DNA from: Tuctoria greenei
Taxonomy: Eukaryota > Streptophyta > Magnoliopsida > Poales > Poaceae
Direction: 5' to 3'
NCBI GenBank assembly: GCA_036927565.1
Contig: JAYESD010000008.1
Coordinates: 115,056,279-115,120,278, forward strand
DNA length: 64,000 nt
Positions 53,991 to 64,000 of the stretch are shown here, piece by piece. The notes under the pieces were generated by a model. The model saw nothing but the letters and a program-made list of their open reading frames with translations, searched no databases and was not told the origin of the DNA. Position 1 is the stretch's first letter. Each line of letters begins with the position of its first letter. Made by a program: the position numbers and the translations under genes.

Positions 53991-54686
53991 GCTCCCCACA
54001 ACAAGTGGATGAGCACTGCGATCAGCTTCGATGCCTCGGACTGCCCGAAGAACATGGCAGGGGCTAGGGTGCTCCCACTGCTCGTGGCCCCAACCATCAC
54101 CAACGTGAGGCTCCATTATGTGTTAATCGACGATGGTGCAGACCTCAACCTCATCTCCACTGCATCCTTCCGGAAGCTGCAGATACTTATGTCTCGACTC
54201 ACGCCTTCGAGCCCGTTCTCGGGCGTGGGCCTAGGGCGAATCGTGCTGAGTGGTAGCATCCTCCTCCCGGTAACCTTTGGTACCTCGGAGAAGTACCGCA
54301 CGAAGAATATCCTATTCGACGTGCCATATGTCGAGCTTCCCTTCAACACCATCATCGGAAGGCCGACGTTATACCAGTTCATGGCCGTAGCTCATTACAG
54401 CTATCTGGTCCTAAAGATGCCAATGCCATCTAGGGTCCTCAGGGTCCGGGGAGATCGCACCGTGGCGGTGTCAGCCTTGGAGCAGCTCCAAGCACTCGCT
54501 GCGGGGCAAGCCTCAAGCCTCAATGGCGCGAGGGAAAATCGATCAAGTCAAGGACTGTCCCAGCAGACCTCCACCGCAGCTCCGCGTGTGCTGCCCGCCG
54601 AAGATGATGTCCCAGTAAAGGTCGTCAAGATCAGCACCGAGGCTGCCCAGACGACCCGCATAGCGGGTAACCTGGATAGTAAATAG
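53991..54686 (+). pseudogene. Protease of element E (open frame to TAG at 54684)
   Basis: Part of a 461-residue open frame (53301-54686), the longest pol-related open frame in the window. It contains KWMSTAISFDASDCPKNM, then the active-site region VLIDDGADLNLISTASF (about 54118-54168), where the usual D-S/T-G reads as D-D-G, and LPFNTIIGRPTLYQFMAV near its end. It is homologous to the protease of A. The frame is intact but the changed motif may weaken activity. Confidence 0.8.
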
Positions 54687-55762
54687 GAACTCGCGCTCGT
54701 CACCTTCCTCCGGGACAATGTCGATGTGTTTGCCTAGCAACCATCGCAGATGCCCGGGATCCCTAAGGAGGTGATTGAGCACCATCTGAAGATCTACCCC
54801 GACGCCCGCGTAGTACAACAGAAGCCCCAGAAGCAGTCCGTTGATCGTTAAAACTTCATCCGAAAGGAGATTAAGAAGTTGCTCGACGCTGACTTTATCC
54901 GGGAGGTCCACCACCCTCGGTGGTTGGCCAACCCTGTTGTCATCCCCAAGGACAGCGGGAAGCTTCGGATGTGCATCAACTACACCAACCTAAATAAGGC
55001 ATGTCCAAAGGATCCATTCCCTCTCCCTAGGATAGATCAAATTGTAGACTCCATATCAGGCTGTGATCTGCTGTGTTTCCTAGACGCGTATTCTAGTTTC
55101 AATCAAATAGCTATGTCTAGAGATGATGAAGAACACACTACTTTTGTAACAGTAGATGGCATGTATTGTTATGTCTCCATGCCTTATAGTCTTAAGAATG
55201 CTCTCCTTTTTTTGTACCTGCAATGCATAAAACATTTGGGGGCCTCATTAGAGATCTGGTAAAGGTGTATGTCGATGACATCGTGGTCAAAATCAAAGAC
55301 CGCATGTCCTTCCTGGACATCTTAGCGCAAGTCTTCAGCAGACTACGCCTTACATGCACGATGCTGAACCCCGAAAAGTGTGTCTTTAGGGTCTCTTCTA
55401 GGAAGCTGCTTGGATTCCTAGTTTCTCACTGTGGGATCGAAGCAAATCTGGAGAAGATCAAGGCGATAGAGCTGATGCAACCCTCGTCACGCATCAAAGA
55501 CGTACAGAAGCTCGCGGGGTGCTTGGCAGCCCTCAGCCGATTCATCTCGAGGTCAGCAGAGCGAGCGCTTCCCTTCTTCAAGATGCCGCGGAAGGCATGT
55601 CCCTTTGCATGGACCAAAGAGGCGGAGATGGTGTTCCAGGAGCTCAAGAGGCACCTGACGTCGCTCCTCATTATGGTGGCGCCGGAGTCCGGTGAGCCCT
55701 TGCTACTGTATGTTACTGCAACAACTGATGTGGTTAGTATGGTCTTGGTCACAGAGCGATTG
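54687..55762 (+). pseudogene. Reverse transcriptase of element E, frameshifted
   Basis: Starts after the 54684 stop, with further stops at 54735 and 54849. Blocks are FIREVHHPRWLANPVVIPK, CINYTNLNKACPKDPFPLP and CFLDAYSSFNQI. A frameshift in the T-run near 55207 separates these from MHKTFGGLIRDL, the catalytic YVDD (about 55268-55279, intact) and NPEKCVFRVSSRKLLGFLV. It would copy element RNA, but the frame breaks prevent a complete product. Confidence 0.9.
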
Positions 55763-56030
55763 GAAACATGCCAGCAACATGCACTGCAAGGAGCTCACGA
55801 CGCAAGCACCGAGCCTTGGGCCTCGGACCAGGCCATGGAACTCCCCCTGGGGGGGGGGGGGCTCTGGAAACCAGGGAATCGCCGGATCCCAATCCCCGAA
55901 GGATGGTGCGGGTCTTGGGAGCCAGGAACCCCAGGTCCTCGATCCGCTACAAGGAGCCCTGGACCTCCCGAACAGAGTTCGGACCACTCAGAGGCCAGTC
56001 TACTACATCAACGAAGTCCTCCATGAGGCA
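55763..56030 (+). other. RT-RNase H spacer of element E
   Basis: A low-complexity linker with a run of 13 G at 55849-55861 and repeated GGA(A/T)CC(C/T)C(A/C)-type words. It ends at TQRPVYYINEVLHEAKTRY, the start of the RNase H region. Frame changes occur here. Confidence 0.5.
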
Positions 56031-57097
56031 AAAACAAGGTATTAGGAGATACATAAGCTGTTGTACGCCGTGTTGATAGCATCGAGGAAGCTTCAACACT
56101 ATTTCCAAGGCCATAAAATCTTAGTGGTCACCTCCTCCCTGCTGAGAATGGTGCTCCACAGCCCTAATGCTACCAGCAACATCGCCAAGTGGGAGCCGAG
56201 CTAGCGAAGTTTGAGATTAAGTTCCTTTCTCGACATGCGGTCAAAAGTCAGGCCCTGGCGGATTTCCTGGCTGAGTGGACTCCATTGCCTAGCAGCCCCA
56301 AAATCATAGTCAGCGGGGACACAGTGTCCGGAGCACCAGTCTTCATTGAAACCCCGTGGACGCTTTACTTCGATGGTTCCGCCTGGAAACAGGGGGCCAG
56401 GGTCGGGGTGGTGCTCATAGCTCCGACGGGGGAGCAGTTTAAGTATATGGTACACCTTGGCTTCAAAGCCACCAATAACATGGCAGAGTACGAGACCCTC
56501 ATCTACATACTGAAGACAGCGTTGACCCTCAATGTCCGCCAGCTCCTTGCCAAAGGTGATTCCTAGCTAATTGTCAAGCAGGTCAAAGGGGAGTGCAGTT
56601 GCAACGACCCCCAGCTGGCAGCATACTTGCTACACGTCAGGAAGCTAGAGAAATATTTCAAAGTCCTAGATCTGTGCCATGTGCCCTGAGCTGACAACTC
56701 AGTCGCAGAAGACCTATCAACGAAGGCCTCCACAAAGGCACCAGTGCCCGAAGGAGTCTTTTCAAGGACGTTATCGCGACCAACCGCCTGAGCTGCCGAG
56801 CCGCGTGAAGGGGGTGAAGCTAGCACCTCGAAGCTAGCAACCCTGGCGGCCCTGCAACCATGGTGCCTGCCAAGGTTCCTATGCGCCTCCAGCAGCTCCG
56901 AGCAGTTGGACGCCCAAGAACTAGAAGCTCAAGTAGGTCCCGATGCATGGATCTCGGAGGTCCTGGACTACTTGAAAGACAACTACCTTCCCGAAGAACA
57001 TGACCTGGCAGAACGGGTTGTGCGGATGGCTAAAAGATACATGCTAGTAGAGGGGGATCTCTACCGGCGTGGCGCCTGTGGCATCCTGCTGCGATGT
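56031..57097 (+). pseudogene. RNase H and integrase start of element E, cut by F
   Basis: RNase H acidic residues are visible in LYFDGSAWKQGA (about 56365), NNMAEYETLIYIL (about 56476) and KGDS (followed by a TAG at about 56564). A later open stretch has DAWISEVLDYLKDNYLPEEHD and MAKRYMLVEGDLYRRGACGIL, the segment before the integrase zinc-binding domain. The frame ends where F inserts at 57098. Confidence 0.85.
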
Positions 57098-58660
57098 TGT
57101 TAACGGCGGTTATATACCAATTTCAGCCATCAATATAACTCAATTATGTGAAGGATTGATCATTTCTTGCACACATCACCTTTCTACTTGACCTATTTCC
57201 ACTTGTACTTGGAGAAATTTGTGTATGCAGATATTTATACAGGAATTGAGGAAAAGTATGGGGAGAATTCCTATAAAATATCATTCCAGCCAATCAAGCG
57301 ACGACACGTGGCACCACATGGATCAAATGACCCACAAACAGAAGTATCCGAGGCCATCCAACGGTGTAGCACCAATATCAGTCAATGGGACCCACCTGGC
57401 AGCCACCAGGAGGAAGTACGGGATGTTTGGAGCCCTGACCAGGTCGGCCGAACCAGGGGGTCGGCCGACCTGGTCCTGGCGCCAAACATGGTCAACTTCC
57501 ATGTGTTGGCTCCTCCCGACTCCCTAGAGTCAATGACGACTAATTCACGCACTTTTGGTGGCGGGAACCGACCTCAACACTAGTATAAATAGGACCCCAT
57601 ACCCCTCACTTGAACACACACCACTTGGTCATCATTCTATTATATACACTATCTTCCATAGTCCTTAGAGGAGTTAGGATGTAGAGAGGAGAGCCTCTAG
57701 TCCCAAGTCCAAATTGGGAAAGGAGTAGAAGGAGTCTCTCTTCCCAGTTCCACATTGGGAAAGATATGTCTCATGTATTTCTTCTTGTATTTGTGACTTT
57801 GTGCTCAATAAATATATTATCTTTAGTCTTCTTTTATACGTATACTTGGACAAAGCGTTTCTTGTTTGATTGTGGAGTCCATGTAAGTGGAAGGTATAGT
57901 TTTTATGACTGTACTATCATGATCACATCTTATGGTCATAAATACTATAGACCCCCACTATAGTCTATGTAGTTATGATATGATTATGTTAATATGAATA
58001 ACTATGCTATGCAATCAACATTGGTTCAACGATGATTTAGTTCATTGCCTTAGGATGGCTAGTGCTAGAACTCTTAAGGTATTTGCTTAGTATGCTAGCA
58101 TGGTGCTAGAGTATTTAAGTAGCGTTGGATGTCTCGTAGACCCACGGATTGAAGAGGTAGGTAGTGGGTGGTGACAGCCCTATCTGTCCTTCGTAATCCT
58201 CCTCGTTTGGCTATGCCACATGCTCTTGGCAGGAGTCACCCTAGTATTGCTAGGGGTAAGCCCGTGCTCGATGTGTTGAATAGCATTGCATAGGAATTCA
58301 TAATTGACATGACCACTAGTGTCTACCTTAGGCTATGTATATGTATTAGGAGCATTGTAGGAGCAACTCTCTAACTCTTAATCCAATCTCCCTCTAGGAC
58401 CCATTTACCCTATAGAATAGATTACCTAGGTGTGTGTCACACTACCCCTATTATCAACTTACCCCCTGTCCGGATAATTGATTAGTATCCCATAGATTGA
58501 CCATAAGAGTAGTATATACTTTACTACATTGCCTTCCCTTGGGATAAATACGATACCCTTGGGAATATTCATGGGTGAAATGCTACAACGGTATCTTCCG
58601 TGCGCTTGCGGATCTCAAATTTTTACCGGAGATGATCTGTGGTGTTAAGAAATACGAACA
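57098..58660 (+). repeat. 5' LTR of element F
   Basis: 1563 bp from TGTTAACGGC to ATACGAACA. A TATA box TATAAATA is at 57584-57591. Unlike the LTRs at 1-608, 22287 and 30067, it ends directly before the primer site and lacks the extra tail with a relic primer site. Confidence 0.88.
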
Positions 58661-58668
58661 AGCATTTC

Positions 58669-58686
58669 TGGCGCCGTTGTCGGGGA
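58669..58686 (+). other. Primer-binding site of element F (tRNA-Asp type)
   Basis: TGGCGCCGTTGTCGGGGA, eight bases after the LTR edge; one mismatch to the tRNA-Asp complement. Confidence 0.85.
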
Positions 58687-58819
58687 AGGCAAAGGAAGTG
58701 AAGGATAGCTATCACTTGTGATTAAGCTGTAGTTACTAATAGTTATTAGACAGGATTACCCTTGTTTGTTTTCTCCTTTGTGTGAAAACAGGGTAGTGTT
58801 GGCCAACCCATTGTATGGG

Positions 58820-59460
58820 ATGGCCAACGAGGACGCGAGTGCTAAACTACAAGATGATTCAAGGCGTACCTCAACAAATGTCCGCTAGGCAAAACCATTG
58901 CCTTTTGCGGGAGAATTTCAGCTTTCAGTAGGAGCCAAAGTCATCCATACCAAAGCTTGGCGAAGGCTCCAAGAAGTTCTTCTTGGTTTGCCTCCACCAT
59001 GGGGTGGATAGTTGGCTCTTCATCCAGCACTCGTGTCATGGGTTGGCTCCACCAATCCATGACCACATTCATGCTGGAGCTGAATGAGTCCTATTCTCAT
59101 TCATCATGGATGAGAAGAAGGTCTCCACTTAAGGGGTGGATTGATGAATGCTCGAGTTCCCATAGCTTGTCATGCACACCACTTCACAAGGTGGATATGC
59201 TAGATATGGAACTACACCTCCCATTGAAGTATCATGAATAGCCAAGTCGTTGGAGATTTGTTTGGATTATCCAAGTCGTAGATATTCACATGATTTGTAA
59301 AAATCCATGTCATCATGGGACGCGTGGGAATTATTTCCCTAAGACCCATGAGGACCTTTTTCAAACAACAACTCCAATGGCTACCATTCACAACGAGGTC
59401 AAGGGTGGAATCAACATCACCCTTGTATTCAAGGAGGCTATGGCTTTCCAAGGGATTTAA
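58820..59460 (+). pseudogene. gag: gag of element F, strongly decayed
   Basis: Translated pieces match gag of D in order: a RRLQEVLLGLPPPWGG stretch near 58965-59015 corresponds to WERLQEYILACPHHG of D, and EVKGGINITLVFKEA near 59395-59445 corresponds to HEVKGGINNTHSFKKG. Stops and shifts occur throughout, and long stretches between them are not recognisable. Confidence 0.6.
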
Positions 59461-59635
59461 GTTCAACTAGCCTACCTCGAAGTATCTTGGCCAAGCAGAA
59501 ATCAAGACAACATTCACATGAAGATCTTGGCCAAGGACAAGAACTTAAGGAGCATTCAAAGTCCAAGATATCCCACATCACTTGTTGGGATTCCCACATT
59601 TCGACCAAACCCATTCAACCTAGGGCAAGTGACAT

Positions 59636-59690
59636 TGTGGATAAAGTGTTTCTTGTTTGATTGTGGAGTCCACATGTCATCATGCCCAAG
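59636..59690 (+). repeat. LTR-derived fragment inside element F
   Basis: About 50 bases closely match part of the F LTR (57850-57895, around AAAGTGTTTCTTGTTTGATT). It is an isolated match inside the internal region. Confidence 0.6.
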
Positions 59691-61322
59691 GAAGCCTTTG
59701 ATCCTTGATCAAGGTATGGGTTGATTCAATGGAATATCAATATGGTCATAATGGCACCCCTAAGAAGGACAAAGCCTCACCATGCTCATGAAGGAATACA
59801 TTCAAGAGGGAGAACCCGTCGCTACAACAACATGTCTATATCAATACAACGGGGAGAGGCTAGGGCCACCATGTGGCCCACATGTCCAAATGACAACCAA
59901 ATGAGTTTGGCATGTCAAAATAGAAGAAATCGTCCACATCTTCAACCCCGGGATTGGACAACAAATCATCACGCTGAACAGAACGGAGGTAAGTCCTACT
60001 CACCGGACTTCAAAAATTTGGTGAGTCCTTGCCAATAGGTTCATTAGTAGTTATATCATATTTGTTTTCCAAATTGCATCAACCCTTGCATTTGCATGTT
60101 TGAAATTCCACACTTGCATGTTGGAAAGTAAACTTTCCAACCATCATAACACTAAAAATTTGAATTAGGGGAGAAATTTAATTGGATATGAACTACGTGC
60201 ATGACCACTTGAATTTATCTTCCTAGATCAAATAAAAAAGATTTGCTTTGACCCTCATTGCATTTACAAGTTATTACAAGCTGGGCAAGACAATTTGAAA
60301 ATTGGGTTCAATTTGCTTTTGGCTAATGTAATCTATTTTCGAGTTGTTTTGTGTGTTCTTGATTAAACTTCAGCTAGGTCAAAATTGTGAAGAGGTGGTA
60401 TGGCAAGAAAGTGGAAGGTTTCATCAAGCTCAAGTCACCATTGGGAGAATTTGAGAACACTTCTCTCCTTCAAACTCATTTTGAGTTTGAGGAAGAGAAA
60501 TGTTCAAAATTATTAGCCATTAGAGGAGCCAGAACCAAATCCATTGCCAAATCCAATCTCAACTTGGCGTTTGACATCAACCATCAAGCCTACGCCGAAA
60601 ATCAAAGTTGTGAGTTTCTCACACAAAGACCTTCGTCACCAACTGCTCTTCAAAATGAGGTATCAGTTTAGAATTTTTCATTGTTTGGTTTGCCATAGAA
60701 TTGAATGTATTTGCTTGCATTTGTGAGGAAGGTTGACACTTCCTCATCATTTAACTCTCATGCATCCTCACAAGAGTAAGTGTGGGTATTGACTTTTGGA
60801 TCTCCAAAAGGAAATCCCACCTTAGTTGGAAAAATCTAAAACAAGTACCTAGAATCCTTTAAGCATTGTTTTGTAGACTTAGTCATTTTTGTCTAGGTTT
60901 AGAAAATAAAACTTTTGGGCATGGCTTAGTTGGTGAATTAGCATATAGAATCTTGGGCATAGTGACAGCCATAATTTTTAATTGAGCTTCATGCATACAT
61001 GGTGTCACTAGATTTCAAACTCCTAGGAATAAGTGATATCCTTGCTCTAAAATTGAATTGCATTTTTTGGAGGAGTCACTAAATTTTAAATTCCTAGTGA
61101 AGTTCAGGAGGATAAAATTGAGAATCTTGTTTGTCATGGTCTAAATGATAAAATTTGCTCTTGAAAGCTAAGATGGTTAGAAACTTTAAAAGATGTAGGG
61201 ATCCGTATAGTATATTTCTATCACATGCATTGCTATGAGTAGGAGCTTTAGAAAATATGCAACATGAATTATCCATAAAGCTCCACTCTTATCAATAAAT
61301 AACACATTGATCATGGATACAC
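59691..61322. other. Internal region of F without recognisable gene
   Basis: No reverse transcriptase, RNase H or integrase motif was found. Short open stretches at 59721-60038 and 60387-60671 have no recognised domain. This mirrors the loss of pol in D. Confidence 0.5.
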
Positions 61323-61975
61323 TTGACATTGGAACCAATGCATCTTTGGTTTTGTTCTTCCCCGTATGTACAAATGAAAGTTCGGTTACCTAACCCGAAC
61401 GTTCATTTGTACAAGTATCAGGAGCTAACCATCTCTCTCTATTCAAGAGAGGAAGTTTGCAGGAGTAATATTACTATGCAGACATTCAAGAAGTTGATTG
61501 TTGGGATCCCTAGAGGATCCTATTTCAACATCTCTTGGTCAAGGAGTAAATGAGGATGGTTGCTACCTATCGGAAATTATGCCCGAAGGTCAATCATAAC
61601 TATACGATGCTAGAGATTTGAAATGGGAACCCTCCATGAGAAACCAATGGGCTGCCACGAATGGGTGAGAGCATTATGCTCTCAACTATTCTAAGCACTC
61701 ATTCAAGCTCAAGGGATTTGCCACCATCATTGGGTGCAAGTTGTTCCTATGTGGCTAGAAGCCAAGGAATGACAAATCACACCCAAAACATGGAGACCCT
61801 GATGTGCGGACGATCAACATCGAAAACACTCTATTCAACCACACTCATGGTGTCCATGGGAGGCAACACAACAATCAACACTCAACCTTCCATTGTCAAA
61901 GCCACGCTGCAACAAGGATAGGCCAACTCATAGCCTACCTCCATCGTTAGGGTTTCAACCCCTATCACGGACCTT
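61323..61975 (+). pseudogene. Remnant of Athila ORF-1-like ORF in F
   Basis: Matches the C-terminal part of the envelope-position ORF of D: RLPNPNVHLYKYQELTI corresponds to RLPNPDFHLYKCRRLTI. RSQGMTNHTQNMETL (about 61760-61800) corresponds to YSQGITDLTRHMGEL, and GFQPLSRTL near 61950 lies at the GFNPYHGGS end. Several frameshifts. The N-terminal half is not seen. Confidence 0.65.
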
Positions 61976-63388
61976 GATCAAGAATAAGCTTGGGGGAGGA
62001 CCCGCACTTGAGGTAACTTGTATCACACCCACAGAATTTTTATTTCAAATCATCCATTGCATATTTACTTTCCATTCATCCACCATCCACCATGCATCTA
62101 AAAAAACATAAAAAAATAGGAACTTAGATTTGTTTTGCTTATCAAATAAAGATGTGCGGTAAGAATGATTTAGAATTCACATAGCTGAAATGATGAATAG
62201 TTGCTCTGTTTTATTTTTCCTAAGTCCCTAGTTTACAACTTGCTACTCTCCGAATATTGCTTCAATTGGCTAAAATTAACTTTGCCTTGATTTAGAAATT
62301 GTGGGTAGCAAAATCTTAATCTACTTCTAGGTTGTTAGGAGATTTGAATTAGTAATAGGGCTGCTATTCCTATTTTGAAAGTGAAACTTGGATTTCCGGA
62401 GAAATTCTATCAAGATTAAGTTTCTCTCATTTGATTGGAAATTCCTACCAAAGCCATATGATATTCATACATAGACAACACCTTATGCATATGCTATTTT
62501 CTTTCACATTGAGCCTAGTCAAACTATAGACCTATGTGAGAAATCATTCAATTCTTTTTGAATTCAAGACTTCACTTGCACATGCTATACTTCTACACTA
62601 GAAGGAAGCAAAATTCCATCATATCCACCATTCCACAATAAAAAGAGAAACTCCATGCTATTCATAGTTATCACTCTCTTCAAGTTATTGCATAAAAAGG
62701 AGTAGAAAACATGGCTACAAGAAAAAGAAAAAGAAAATGCATGCTTATATCATAAGCATGAGAAAAAAAAAAGAAATAATATGCTTACCCCATAAGCATC
62801 AAAAAAAAAGGTAGCCATGTTTCATCCTTGCAATAAAGAGAGTCCACATCAAAAGGAGTCATCTCAATGTTTCCACATCCACCACCATTCCATCACACAT
62901 GCACAAGTCTTGATTCAAAAGTTTGAATTGATTTCTCCTAAGGCTTGCTCTGTTGACTTAAAAATATTATGTGTTGCAAATATGCCTACTTACTTTTCCT
63001 ACCAAGCTCCACATACAAGCCATATTCAAAGAGTAGGAATAGTATAGGAATAATGCCTTGGTGAGGACATATTTCCACTATACACAAAGAAGTGATTGAG
63101 AGAATCAATTGAGGTACTTATAATCTACTTTGAATCTCTCCAGAATTTACGTGGAACTTGATATCTAGGCTATGCGTGCTCCATTTGCTATTCTATCTTT
63201 CATTTAACCATGAATACGAGAAGGCATAACTCCCATAATGACTTAAGAAGGGTGAAGTACCATAGCCACTTTTGCAATACTAGGTAGAGTATTTTGTTGT
63301 GCACTTGGTACTTTTGAAAGGTATAACATTGTAACAACTCCTGATCATCATCCTAAAGTCTTGACTTTGCTCGGGACGAGCAAAGGAT
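61976..63388 (+). other. 3' untranslated region of F
   Basis: Starts AAGCTTGGGGGAGGACC near 61987, as in D, and matches the 3' untranslated region of D along its length. Repeated units with CATAAGCAT and AAAAAGAAA words lie at about 62700-62810. No coding sequence. Confidence 0.65.
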
Positions 63389-63403
63389 AAGCTTGGGGGA
63401 GTT
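63389..63403 (+). other. Polypurine tract of F
   Basis: AAGCTTGGGGGAGTT directly before the 3' LTR. Confidence 0.8.
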
Positions 63404-64000
63404 TGTTGACGGCTGTTATATACCAATTTCAGCCGTCAATATAACTCAATTATGTGAAGGATTGATCATTTCTTGCATACATCACCTTTCTACCTGACCT
63501 ATTTCCACTTGTACTTGGAGAAATATGTGTATGCAAATATTTATACAGGAATTGAGGAAAATTATGGGGAGCAATCCTATAAAATATCATCCCAGCCAAT
63601 CAGGCGATGACAAGTGGCACCACATGGATCAAATGGCCCACAAACAGAAGTATCCGAGGCCATCCAATGGTGTAGCACCAATATAAGTCAATGGGACCCA
63701 CCTGGCAGCCACCTGGAGGAAGTACGGGCCATTTGGAGCCCTGACCAGGTCGATCGAACCAGGGGGTCGGCCGATCTGGACCTCGCGCCAAATGCGGTCA
63801 ACTTCCACGTGTTGGCTCCTCCCGGCTCCCTGGAGTTAATGACGATTGATTCGTGTTCTTTTGGTGGCGGTAACCGACCTCAACACTAGTATAAATAGGA
63901 CCCCATGCCCCTCACTTCAATACACACCACTTGGTCATCATTCTATTGTATACACTATCTTCCATAGTCCTTAGAGGAGTTAGGATGTAGAGAGGAGAGC
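63404..64000 (+). repeat. 3' LTR of F (cut by window end)
   Basis: Starts TGTTGACGGCTGTTATATACC and matches 57098 onward. TATA box TATAAATA at 63890-63897. The right part is outside the window. Confidence 0.88.

Larger units (their letters stand above)
50974..57097 (+). mobile_element. Tat-like Ty3/gypsy element E, cut by F
   Basis: The 5' LTR, primer site, gag, protease, reverse transcriptase and RNase H are present on the plus strand. The element stops at 57097 where F is inserted, at the start of integrase. It is clearly related to A and carries the same G-box array. One copy of its target duplication may be GCATG (50969-50973). Confidence 0.9.
57098..64000 (+). mobile_element. Athila-like Ty3/gypsy element F (continues past window)
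   Basis: 5' LTR 57098-58660, tRNA-Asp primer site at 58669, decayed internal region, polypurine tract and a 3' LTR from 63404 to beyond 64000. The 3' target duplication is outside the window; the 5' copy would be GATGT (57093-57097). The two LTRs look about 95% alike by eye in the shared first 590 bases, and less like D. Confidence 0.88.

Noticed and set aside
1..64000. CRISPR array, bacterial operons or riboswitches
   Set aside because: Repeats here are LTRs, MITEs and minisatellites, and coding sequence is of plant retrotransposons and transposons. Nothing bacterial was seen.

Overview
The window looks like intergenic heterochromatin of a plant nuclear genome, most likely a grass (Poaceae). 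The evidence is a dense stack of nested LTR retrotransposons of plant lineages: Ty3/gypsy Tat-like, Athila-like and Tekay/Del-like chromovirus, plus Ty1/copia SIRE/Maximus-like and other copia-like LTRs. There are also Stowaway and Tourist type MITEs and a decayed CACTA (TNP2) transposase. I found no intact host gene, no tRNA or rRNA gene and no CRISPR array. All lineage names come from motif recognition and layout. No database search was possible.

Left half (1-35692) is one nested stack. The oldest layer is a SIRE-like copia LTR on the minus strand, split into 3515-4054 and 34338-35692. Tat-like element B (its 3' part, 609-3514) lies against its primer-binding-site end. An Athila-type LTR (1-608) lies inside B. 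Tat-like element A (4055-34332, TSD ATGAC) sits inside the SIRE LTR. A itself carries two insertions: the Tekay-like element C (9577-17501, minus strand, TSD CATGG) in its pol, and the Athila-like element D (22287-31738, minus strand, TSD AAGAC) in its antisense ORF. All three duplications are perfect 5-bp matches, so the order of insertion can be read directly.

Middle (35693-45577) is lower in LTR elements. It holds a 0.31-kb direct repeat, a CACTA-like subterminal motif cluster, a copia-type solo LTR with a 5-bp TSD (38776-39681), unrecognised exon-like sequence, a 99-bp Stowaway MITE and a TNP2-type transposase pseudogene (43002-44403).

Right third (45578-64000) is a second stack. A Tekay-like LTR G (45578-50517) carries a copia-like LTR H and a Tourist MITE. 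Tat-like element E (50974-57097) interrupts the internal remnant of G. Athila-like element F (57098 to beyond the window end) interrupts E at the start of its integrase.

How the parts work together: A and E keep the order gag, protease, reverse transcriptase, RNase H, integrase. A adds a long antisense ORF between pol and the 3' LTR, and B retains the same antisense ORF. C and D have lost reverse transcriptase, RNase H and integrase but kept LTRs, primer sites, polypurine tracts and gag/protease, so any past movement probably depended on enzymes supplied by relatives. Every coding region seen carries stops, frameshifts or deletions. The most unusual signals are G-box arrays in the Tat LTRs, relic primer-binding sites trapped inside the Athila-type LTRs, a spliced antisense ORF, and a triplicated LTR-edge/polypurine module.
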